Source: Solobacterium sp.
GTDB taxonomy: Bacteria > Bacillota_I > Bacilli_A > Erysipelotrichales > Erysipelotrichaceae
Assembly: GCA_017543025.1 (NCBI GenBank)
Contig: JAFYGX010000163.1
Coordinates: 1 to 5,351 of the forward strand
Direction: 5' to 3'
Length of the DNA: 5,351 bases
The notes under the pieces: model-generated
The model's database searches: none
Told to the model about the DNA's origin: nothing
The model's input: only the letters and a program-made list of their open reading frames with translations
Translations under genes and position numbers: made by a program
Shown here: in pieces, positions 1 to 5,351 of the stretch
Layout of the letters: each line of letters begins with the position of its first letter
Numbering within the stretch: the first letter of the stretch is position 1

Positions 1-1
1 C

Positions 2-664
2 GGCGATGTTCACTCTCTGATCTACGGCCTCATCGGTGCTCCGCTTTCCGCAATCGGCGGTTCCATCTGGGCAACTCTTCTGATCCAAGTCCTCAGCGGT
101 CTGTGCTGGTTCTTCGGTATTCACGGTATTGCGGTTGTCAGTGCTGTCTTGCCGATCTGGATGGCTGCTGACGCAGCCAACGTTTCTGCCATTTCGGCAG
201 GTGCCGCAGCTGAAAACATTGTTACCTACAACTGGGTCAACGCCATCGGCAATATCGGCGGTGCCGGCTGCACACTCGGTCTGATCCTGTTATGCACATT
301 TGCCGCAAAGTCAAAGAGATACAGAGAAATCGGCAAACTGGCTATCGTACCTTCACTGTTCGGCATCAATGAACCGGTTGTCTTCGGTCTGCCGTGTATG
401 TTAAACCCGGTTCTCGCAATTCCGTTCATCTTCACACCGGTTCTTCTGATCGGCGTATCCTATCTGCTGACAATTATCGGCATCCTTCCCATCGGCAACG
501 GTTTAGGTGCTCCTGCCGCAATCCCGGTTATTTCCGGTATGTTCAACGGCGGCTGGAGAATGGCTGTCTGGAATGCAATCGAGATCGTTCTTGTAACGCT
601 CATTTATCTGCCTTTCTTCCGTAAGCTTGACGCAGACGCAGTCAAAGAAGAAAGCGGCGAGTAA
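2..664 (+). CDS. PTS lactose/cellobiose-family EIIC permease, C-terminal part (5' truncated by window edge)
   Basis: Membrane permease subunit of a sugar phosphotransferase system. It moves a sugar across the membrane while EIIB phosphorylates it. The frame is open from base 2 without a start, so the gene begins left of the window; 220 residues are visible, about half of the usual 430-450. Seen directly: long hydrophobic stretches at about fragment residues 24-50, 90-101, 133-163 and 190-206, the motif FFGIHG (His41 of the fragment) and the motif FGINEPVVFG (Glu124) followed by LPCMLNP. In the lactose/cellobiose (ChbC/CelB) family this His and Glu lie at the sugar site, so the transporter looks functional. 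The tail (DADAVKEESGE) is hydrophilic, with no fused EIIB or EIIA domain, so those subunits must be separate. It is the first visible gene of a four-gene run, which suggests that it feeds the downstream hydrolases. Sugar specificity cannot be read from this fragment. Confidence 0.93.
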   Translation, partial: GDVHSLIYGLIGAPLSAIGGSIWATLLIQVLSGLCWFFGIHGIAVVSAVLPIWMAADAANVSAISAGAAAENIVTYNWVNAIGNIGGAGCTLGLILLCTFAAKSKRYREIGKLAIVPSLFGINEPVVFGLPCMLNPVLAIPFIFTPVLLIGVSYLLTIIGILPIGNGLGAPAAIPVISGMFNGGWRMAVWNAIEIVLVTLIYLPFFRKLDADAVKEESGE

Positions 665-677
665 TCCAGAGAACAGC

Positions 678-710
678 ACCGGAGAGAAGCTGCTGCAGTT
701 TCTCTCCGGT
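678..710 (+). other. Intercistronic RNA hairpin without U-tract
   Basis: ACCGGAGAGAA (678-688) and TTCTCTCCGGT (700-710) are perfect 11-base complements. The intervening bases can extend the stem through a G-T wobble and CTG/CAG, leaving a three-base loop. The stem starts 13 bases after the EIIC stop codon and ends 16 bases before the next gene's ribosome binding site. Bases after it (TCATGTGCAC) contain no T-run, so it is not a standard intrinsic terminator. A role in mRNA 3'-end protection, processing or partial attenuation between permease and enzymes is inferred. Confidence 0.75.
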
Positions 711-726
711 TCATGTGCACTAAAGC

Positions 727-733
727 AAAGGAG
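727..733 (+). promoter_or_regulatory. Ribosome binding site deciding the SGNH hydrolase start
   Basis: AAAGGAG lies 6 bases before the ATG at 740. An in-frame ATG at 713 lies upstream of this site, immediately after the hairpin stem, and has no Shine-Dalgarno sequence of its own, so 740 is the preferred start. Confidence 0.85.
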
Positions 734-739
734 AAGAAC

Positions 740-1513
740 ATGAAACCATCAATTGAAATGCCGGAATACCTTCAGAAAAGAATGTGGAATTATATTAAAA
801 GCCATGATGTCACAAACGGCCTCAGAGCTGAAAGATTCATTGAAACAATGAAGACGCACCGCGGTTTCTGCGATTTAGCGAATATCGACAATGAAGATTT
901 CATGGAATTGAAAAATCCTCTGATCGTGATTCTCGGTGACAGTGTTACCGGCGGACATTTTGAAGTGGGAGATCTCGGGAAGCTGGAGATTGCCCAGGAT
1001 CCGTCTGCTGGCTATGCCATGAAATTCCTGCAGCTGCTGCATGATGAATACCCGGTGACCACGCCGTCATTAATCAACAGCGGGATTGCCGGAGACAATA
1101 TTCATGGCATGCATAAAAGGCTGAAAAGGGATGTGCTCCGCTACGATCCGGATCTGGTTGTGCTGAACGCTTCGATCAACTGGTCTGTCAACCGCGGAAG
1201 TCTGGAATATTTCGAACAGGAATATGAAGCGGTTGTCAAAGAAATTATTACAGAAACAGATGCGGAACTGATCCTGGTGACTGCCAACGCAAAAATCAGT
1301 GATGACAAAGATCCCAACTTTGATGAACGCACACAGTTTATCCGCCGGATGGCAGACAAGTATAAGCTGCCGCTGGCAGATTTCAGAAGAATATTTGATG
1401 AGACGCTGTCTCAGGATGAACTGAAACTTGTGCTTTCAAACGGGGAAAATCATCCGACTCCCTTTGCCCATACGGTTATGGCAGAGGCTTTGATGCAGAC
1501 AGTCAGGAGGTAA
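740..1513 (+). CDS. SGNH/GDSL-family hydrolase, probable carbohydrate esterase
   Basis: A 257-residue hydrolase with no signal peptide or membrane segment, so predicted cytoplasmic. SGNH blocks can be followed in order. Block I is ILGDSVTGG with nucleophile Ser68. Block II is NSGIAGDN with Gly115 or Gly118. Block III, around LNASINWS, puts Asn147 where the family has GxND. Block V is NGENHPTPFAH, with His238 followed by a second His six residues later, as is usual in the family. Two departures are visible: the Asp normally three residues before the catalytic His is Gly235, and GxND reads SINW. A Ser-His dyad, or help from Glu236, may suffice. About 60 residues precede block I, forming an N-terminal extension. 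Many members of this family remove acetyl or other acyl groups from sugars, and the flanking permease and glycosidase fit that role. The exact substrate is unknown. The preferred start is set by AAAGGAG 6 bases upstream. Confidence 0.85.
   Translation: MKPSIEMPEYLQKRMWNYIKSHDVTNGLRAERFIETMKTHRGFCDLANIDNEDFMELKNPLIVILGDSVTGGHFEVGDLGKLEIAQDPSAGYAMKFLQLLHDEYPVTTPSLINSGIAGDNIHGMHKRLKRDVLRYDPDLVVLNASINWSVNRGSLEYFEQEYEAVVKEIITETDAELILVTANAKISDDKDPNFDERTQFIRRMADKYKLPLADFRRIFDETLSQDELKLVLSNGENHPTPFAHTVMAEALMQTVRR
1504..1510 (+). promoter_or_regulatory. Ribosome binding site of the alpha/beta-hydrolase gene
   Basis: CAGGAGG sits inside the last codons of the upstream gene, directly before its TAA and 8 bases before the ATG at 1519. 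This arrangement suggests translational coupling of the two esterases. Confidence 0.85.
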
Positions 1514-1518
1514 TCCAT

Positions 1519-2349
1519 ATGATCAGGGAAGAATACAGGTTCAATAACGGTGCCTGCCTGCAGGCGTTTGAAAGCCAGTCAGAAGATGGCCCGCTGCTCG
1601 TGATCGCTCCGGGCGGAGGATATTTTACGCTGACTGACAATGAAGGAACATGCGTAGCCGAAAAGTTCACTGAATTCGGGTTTCGCTGCTTTGTGCTTCG
1701 CTATGCCACGGCGGATACACAGGATCCCTGCGGTGCTGCCATCGCTCTGAATGACATGTGTGCCGCACTGCGGCTGATCCGTGAAAAAGACGCGGAATCA
1801 CCGCTGTTCCTGCTCGGCTTCAGTGCCGGCGGACATCTTTGCGGCTGCTTTGCCAATGTCTGGAAAAAGGAAGAAAAGAAATATGATCTTCCCGCCGGTT
1901 CGCTGAGACCGGCAGGTACGGTTCTCTGCTATCCTGCCCTGAGCTTCGGTAAAATCCTGCGCAGATATGAGCCCGGAGAACTTCCGGATTCAATATTGAA
2001 AAAGATTGAAGGCTTTCAGAAGCTTGTCCGCAAGGGTCTGACAGGCAATGAGAATGCAGATCCCGATCTGTCTGAATTCAATGTGATTCAGACAGTGAAT
2101 TCAGATACCCCGCCCTCGTTTGTGTGGGGGACACTGGAGGATGAACTGATCGATCCGTCAACGCTTTATCAATATCAGAAAGCTCTGCAGAAGTTTGGAA
2201 CAGAATGCCGGCTGACTGTATTTGAAAAAGGCTCCCATGGCCTGTCTCTGGCGACAGAGCAGAGCGCATACAACGAAAATATGATCAATGACGATGTCGC
2301 CTCCTGGACGGAAGCGGCTGTGCAATGGATGAAAGGAACAGCAAAATGA
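1519..2349 (+). CDS. Alpha/beta-hydrolase esterase (acetylesterase / BD-FAE-like)
   Basis: A 276-residue serine esterase, predicted cytoplasmic because the N-terminus (MIREEYRF) is not a signal peptide. Seen directly: the oxyanion-hole loop IAPGGGYF (residues 29-36), the nucleophile elbow LGFSAGGH with Ser102, the acid candidate Asp208 in the stretch PPSFVWGTLEDEL, and the catalytic His240 in EKGSHGLSL. Order and spacing match esterases of the Aes/acetyl-xylan esterase type (COG0657-like), whose members hydrolyse acetyl or feruloyl esters on sugars. A variable region between the elbow and the acid (about 112-195) is rich in Lys, Glu and Leu and could form the lid. The gene begins 5 bases after the SGNH hydrolase stop, and its own stop overlaps the next start as ATGA. 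Two esterases of unrelated fold side by side suggest removal of different acyl groups, or of the same group at different positions, before glycosidic cleavage; this is inference. Confidence 0.9.
   Translation: MIREEYRFNNGACLQAFESQSEDGPLLVIAPGGGYFTLTDNEGTCVAEKFTEFGFRCFVLRYATADTQDPCGAAIALNDMCAALRLIREKDAESPLFLLGFSAGGHLCGCFANVWKKEEKKYDLPAGSLRPAGTVLCYPALSFGKILRRYEPGELPDSILKKIEGFQKLVRKGLTGNENADPDLSEFNVIQTVNSDTPPSFVWGTLEDELIDPSTLYQYQKALQKFGTECRLTVFEKGSHGLSLATEQSAYNENMINDDVASWTEAAVQWMKGTAK
2332..2337 (+). promoter_or_regulatory. Ribosome binding site deciding the start of the glycoside hydrolase gene
   Basis: AAAGGA lies 8 bases before the ATG at 2346. That ATG overlaps the TGA of the esterase gene (ATGA, 2346-2349), a typical translational coupling arrangement. 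The in-frame ATG at 2325 lies upstream of this site and is therefore less likely. Confidence 0.8.
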
Positions 2350-4868
2350 AAAATCTGGAAGAGATTCTTAATAACGAAGCCCCGTCCCATCTTTATCCTT
2401 TCTTCTGGCAGAAGGGTCAGAGCAGTGAAAAGATCGCGGAATATATGGATCAGATGTATGCCCAGGGCATCCGCAATTTCTGCATTGAATCCCGTCCCCA
2501 TCCTGAATTCCTTGAAGACGGCTGGTGGAAAACCATGGACATGATCATTGAGAAAGCACAGGGCATGGGAATGCATATGTGGATTCTTGATGATGATAAA
2601 TTTCCGACCGGCCATGCAAACGGCAAAGTTCCGGAAGAACTCAGACGTCGTTATCTCCGGTACCATTGCTTTGATGTTCATTCCGATGGCAGTGAGATCC
2701 AGCTGAACATGAGGTATCTCTGCGGAATGCGCAAATTGATGCAGGATAAAAGACATCTCAAAGACAGGACAATTGCCGTAATCGCGGTAAAAAAGAATAT
2801 TCAGGAACACAACCGGATTATTGAAGGAACTGAATCCGACCTGACAGAATGTCTGGAAGACGGAGTGCTGACATGCACTCTTCCCAAAGGCCCCTGGAGT
2901 ATTTTCGCTGTTTACGAAACGCTTTGCAGCGATGGCAGAGGAGTCGAGGAATATCTTGATCCCATGCGCCGCGAAGCGACAGAAGTACTTCTGTCGGAGG
3001 TCTATGAAAAGCATTATGCGCATTATGCGGAACACTTCGGCAAAACGATTATCGGCTTCTTCTCAGACGAGCCTTCTTTCGGCAATGCAAACGGCCGTCA
3101 GGAAGTGATCGGAAAAAGTGAGATGCCGCTGCCATGGAATGAAGAAGTCAGCAGACAGTTCCTGGAAAGAGGATTCGAAACCAAAGATCTGGTATATCTC
3201 TTCAGGGGTGAGGAAAAGCACGCCTCGGATGTCAGATATAACTATATGGATATCATTACAGATCTTTATCGTAAGAACTTTACGGATACACTTGGAGAAT
3301 GGTGCCGCAGCCATGGCGTGATTTATGTCGGTCATGTCATTGAAGACGATAATGTCCACGCCCGTCTCGGCGCAGGACCCGGTCATTATTTCCGGGCTGT
3401 TGAAGGCCAGGATATGGCGGGTGTCGATATTATCGGCGGTCAGGTTGTTCCCGGCATGGATTATCATCACGATTCCTTTTCCACAGGCGGCTCTGACGGT
3501 GAATTCTACCACTATGCTCTTGTGCGCATGGGCGCTTCCGCCGCAAAACTGGATCCGAAAAAGCAGGGCCGGCTGATGTGCGAAGCTTTCGGTGCCTATG
3601 GCTGGGCGGAAGGCCTCAAGGAAATGAAATGGATTACTGACCATATGATCTGTCATGGTGTTAACTGGATCGTACCGCATGCGTTTGATCCGGCTGAGTT
3701 CCCCGACTGGGACTGCCCGCCTCATTTCTATGCTCATGGCATGAATCCGCAATACAGATATTTCCATGTCTGGTCCGCTTATGCAGACCGTCTGTGCCAT
3801 CTGTTCTCAGGCGGCGTCAAGGACGCTGCAGCCGGTGTTTTATATCATGCAGATGCGGAATGGAGCGGAAATACCATGATGTTCCAGAAACCATGCCGGA
3901 TTCTTCAGGAACATCAGATCGATACAGATATCATCTCTGAAGATTACCTTCGGACAGCTGTGAAGGAAAACAATGGTTTCTCCATCAATGGCTGCACCTA
4001 TCAGGCTCTTGTGATTCCGGGCTGTGAGCGGCTGCCACAGGATCTTGTACAGGTGATTAATAACATTGCCGAATGCACAAGGGTTTATGCAGTGGAAGAA
4101 GTACCGGAAGGCGTCAATGCCAACTGTGTAAAACTGGCTGAGCTTCCGGATCTTCTGAAAGATCTGACAAAGGTCCATACAGACAAACCGGAACCCCATC
4201 TTGCCAGCTTTCATTATGAACTTCCTGACGGCAATGCCTGGATGTTCACCAATGAAAGTATTGAAGAAACGATTGTCAGTCAGATTACCCTCGATACAGA
4301 TGAACCGCTGCAGGTTTATGATGCAATGAACAACCAGCTTTATCATCTTGAAGCTGAGACCGGCGGAAAAACACATTTCAGTCTTGTATTGAGTCCGTAT
4401 GAGTCAATCGTTCTTGTCAGCGGCTTTTCCGATGTGAAAAAACCGAAGCCCGGAGAAAGATTGCTTACTGTAAACGATGGGATGCAGGTTTCCGTTCAGG
4501 CTTATAACGAAGAACAGGAAACAAAGACAGATATCACATCCACAGGCAGCCTGTCCAGGCAATACAATGATTTCTCCGGAACAATCCGTTACAGGTTTGA
4601 AATCAGCCTGAATAATTCTGATGTGATGATGGTGATTCCGGAAGCTTATGAAACTGTCCATGTTACAGTCAATGACAAAGACTGCGGAACAGTAATTGCG
4701 CCTCCTTATGTCTTTGATCTGGAGACGGCTGCTCATACAGGCACCAATATAGTTGAAATTGAAGTGTTCAGCACACTCAACCGTGCCCAGAGAGATCTCT
4801 TCTCCATGTATGTTCCGATTGAACCCCTCGGTATTGTCAGCCCGGTCGGATTCTTCAGTAAAAAATAA
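2346..4868 (+). CDS. Putative glycoside hydrolase, GH106-like (alpha-L-rhamnosidase-related)
   Basis: An 840-residue enzyme with no signal peptide, predicted cytoplasmic. The N-terminal half resembles a TIM-barrel hydrolase. FFWQKG (19-24), a GIRNFCIESRPHPEF strand (41-55) and WILDDDKFPTGHANG (79-93) are typical of large uncharacterised bacterial glycosyl hydrolases related to GH106. Candidate catalytic acids are Asp241/Glu242 in IGFFSDEPSF, Glu333 in GHVIEDDN and Glu413 in CEAFGAYGW. Acidic and aromatic clusters continue through GVNWIVPHAFDP (438-449) and FPDWDCPPHFYAHG (452-465). Residues 495-605 look like an alpha/beta domain. The last part (about 700-830) looks like a beta-sandwich sugar-binding domain of the GH2/GH106 kind: VHVTVNDKDCG, then APPYVFDL, then TNIVEIEVFSTLNRAQRD. 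The gene is coupled to the upstream esterase by ATGA and is followed at once by a terminator. Hydrolase assignment is fairly firm; rhamnose specificity is only a family-level guess from memory of similar proteins. Confidence 0.75.
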   Translation: MKNLEEILNNEAPSHLYPFFWQKGQSSEKIAEYMDQMYAQGIRNFCIESRPHPEFLEDGWWKTMDMIIEKAQGMGMHMWILDDDKFPTGHANGKVPEELRRRYLRYHCFDVHSDGSEIQLNMRYLCGMRKLMQDKRHLKDRTIAVIAVKKNIQEHNRIIEGTESDLTECLEDGVLTCTLPKGPWSIFAVYETLCSDGRGVEEYLDPMRREATEVLLSEVYEKHYAHYAEHFGKTIIGFFSDEPSFGNANGRQEVIGKSEMPLPWNEEVSRQFLERGFETKDLVYLFRGEEKHASDVRYNYMDIITDLYRKNFTDTLGEWCRSHGVIYVGHVIEDDNVHARLGAGPGHYFRAVEGQDMAGVDIIGGQVVPGMDYHHDSFSTGGSDGEFYHYALVRMGASAAKLDPKKQGRLMCEAFGAYGWAEGLKEMKWITDHMICHGVNWIVPHAFDPAEFPDWDCPPHFYAHGMNPQYRYFHVWSAYADRLCHLFSGGVKDAAAGVLYHADAEWSGNTMMFQKPCRILQEHQIDTDIISEDYLRTAVKENNGFSINGCTYQALVIPGCERLPQDLVQVINNIAECTRVYAVEEVPEGVNANCVKLAELPDLLKDLTKVHTDKPEPHLASFHYELPDGNAWMFTNESIEETIVSQITLDTDEPLQVYDAMNNQLYHLEAETGGKTHFSLVLSPYESIVLVSGFSDVKKPKPGERLLTVNDGMQVSVQAYNEEQETKTDITSTGSLSRQYNDFSGTIRYRFEISLNNSDVMMVIPEAYETVHVTVNDKDCGTVIAPPYVFDLETAAHTGTNIVEIEVFSTLNRAQRDLFSMYVPIEPLGIVSPVGFFSKK
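3012..3029 (+). repeat. Short tandem repeat inside the glycoside hydrolase gene
   Basis: CATTATGCG occurs twice back to back, encoding HYAHYA at about residues 223-228 of the enzyme. It keeps the frame and sits just before the FFSDEP motif. It is probably a minor local duplication or chance. Confidence 0.6.
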
Positions 4869-4894
4869 AACTGGCATAACTCCCCGAAAGAATG

Positions 4895-4923
4895 ACTGCA
4901 CGATGGCTCGTGCAGTTTTCTGT
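4895..4923 (+). terminator. Intrinsic terminator of the catabolic operon
   Basis: ACTGCACGA (4895-4903), loop TGGC, TCGTGCAGT (4908-4916) form a perfect 9-bp stem. The stem runs directly into a T-run (TTTTCTGT). It lies 26 bases after the TAA of the glycoside hydrolase gene and marks the end of the operon. Confidence 0.9.
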
Positions 4924-5088
4924 ATTCAGGAATCAATGAGTGACAGTTATCTTGAGTAGGCTCGAAAACTCACGGCAAATAAAACAGATATCTGCAGGAA
5001 GATAAACCTGAGATATAAAAAATGCGGCCATGGCGCATAAAAAACAACCTTGGACACAGAGTTCTTTCAAAAGTGAATTGTTCAGTGT
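4924..5088. other. Convergent intergenic region without genes
   Basis: No convincing coding frame in any direction. It contains the 10-bp palindrome CAGATATCTG (4985-4994), a weak TGAGT/ACTCA inverted repeat (4953-4957 and 4968-4972) and the A-rich hairpin annotated separately. If the minus-strand remnant is an insertion sequence, one of its ends should lie in about 5040-5088, but no terminal repeat can be identified without the other end. Confidence 0.6.
5016..5044 (-). terminator. Weak terminator for the minus-strand remnant
   Basis: ATGCG (5022-5026) and CGCAT (5034-5038) can pair around a seven-base loop that includes CCATGG. Read on the minus strand, the stem is followed by a run of six T (5022 down to 5017). 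It lies 45-75 bases downstream of the stop of the minus-strand reading frame. The stem is short, so this is tentative. On the + strand the stem is followed by A residues and would not terminate. Confidence 0.4.
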
Positions 5089-5351
5089 TTATGCTTCATT
5101 TTTGATCCATGCATCTAGATGGATATTGATTCCCGCGAAGATGGAGAAGAATGCCTTTTTCGCACCATTGCGGATACGCATCTGATGAGGACGATAGTCA
5201 TTCAATACACGGTTATTGATCCGCTCCGTACTGCTCAATATTGTGATCGGCAATATCCAGAACCAGATAACCGGAATATATCACGGCGTTTCGAAACGTG
5301 ATCTGCCATTATTCCTGGCCGAACAGGAATACCGCTTCAACCACAGATTTA
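5089..5351 (-). pseudogene. 3' remnant of a reading frame, possibly a transposase C-terminus
   Basis: On the minus strand, 5280 down to 5089 is one open frame of 63 codons ending in TAA, with no ATG near its beginning. It has a protein-like, basic C-terminus: RINNRVLNDYRPHQM, then RIRNGAKKAFFSIF, then NIHLDAWIKNEA. The style resembles the C-terminal end of insertion-sequence transposases, but the family cannot be named. The same frame is interrupted upstream by TGA (5281-5283) and then reopens to the edge. The second minus-strand frame reads plausibly between about 5216 and 5308 (with VIYSGYLVLDIADHN) but is bounded by stops at 5309-5311 and 5213-5215. The third stops at 5235-5237. No single frame enters from the right edge and reaches the C-terminus, so the gene looks decayed or frameshifted. 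An alternative is a non-coding region with a chance open frame. Confidence 0.4.

Noticed and set aside
149..664. Treating the TTG at 149 as the start of a short membrane protein
   Set aside because: The same frame is open to the window edge and encodes the conserved FFGIHG segment before 149, so this is an internal codon of a truncated EIIC gene.
713..739. Upstream ATG at 713 as the start of the SGNH hydrolase
   Set aside because: It directly follows the hairpin stem without a ribosome binding site, whereas AAAGGAG is correctly spaced before the ATG at 740.
2325..2345. Upstream ATG at 2325 as the start of the glycoside hydrolase
   Set aside because: The AAAGGA site lies downstream of it and serves the ATG at 2346, which forms the classic ATGA overlap with the preceding stop.
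2175..3035. Long open frame (286 codons) on the minus strand opposite the esterase and glycoside hydrolase genes
   Set aside because: It lies entirely antisense to two well-supported genes, has no recognisable motif or ribosome binding site, and its product reads as a shadow translation.
3063..3800. Open frame of 245 codons on the minus strand within the glycoside hydrolase gene
   Set aside because: Antisense shadow of the conserved barrel region, with no protein-family features.
3840..4901. Further minus-strand open frames opposite the C-terminal half of the glycoside hydrolase
   Set aside because: They follow from the codon composition of the + strand gene. One also covers the + strand terminator, and none has a credible start signal.
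4753..4959. 68-codon + strand open frame running through the end of the glycoside hydrolase gene and the terminator
   Set aside because: It overlaps the real gene in another frame and reads across the terminator hairpin. It has no family features.
5119..5301. 60-codon + strand open frame starting at 5119
   Set aside because: It has no ribosome binding site or recognisable motif, and the minus strand in the same interval reads far more like protein.

Overview
The window looks like a piece of a Bacillota (Firmicutes) chromosome, probably from a gut-associated lineage such as Erysipelotrichales or Lachnospirales. That is inferred from the PTS transporter, strong AGGAGG-type ribosome binding sites, tight gene packing and mid-range GC. 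The exact taxon cannot be read from the sequence.

Positions 2-4868 hold four genes in a row on the + strand, with no gap large enough for an obvious internal promoter. They are: (1) the C-terminal half of a lactose/cellobiose-family PTS EIIC permease, cut by the left edge; (2) a 257-aa SGNH/GDSL-type hydrolase; (3) a 276-aa alpha/beta-hydrolase esterase of the acetylesterase/BD-FAE type; (4) an 840-aa putative glycoside hydrolase resembling the GH106 (alpha-L-rhamnosidase-like) group. A strong hairpin without a U-tract (678-710) lies between genes 1 and 2. Genes 2 and 3 are 5 bases apart, and genes 3 and 4 overlap by ATGA. An intrinsic terminator (4895-4923) closes the unit.

Read as one pathway, the locus would import a short glycoside by phosphotransfer, remove ester groups with two esterases of unrelated fold, and split the glycosidic bond with the large hydrolase. 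None of enzymes 2-4 shows a signal peptide, so all of these steps are predicted to be cytoplasmic. The substrate is unknown. A decorated plant-type oligosaccharide or glycoside is a reasonable guess, but a PTS permease combined with a rhamnosidase-like enzyme is chemically awkward and is discussed in the findings. EIIA, EIIB and a regulator are not in the window and are expected to the left.

Beyond the terminator, 4924-5088 contains no gene. From 5089 to the right edge, the minus strand carries the 3' end of a degraded reading frame with a basic, protein-like C-terminus, possibly a transposase remnant, followed on its own strand by a weak hairpin/T-run terminator (5016-5044). The catabolic operon and this remnant therefore converge.
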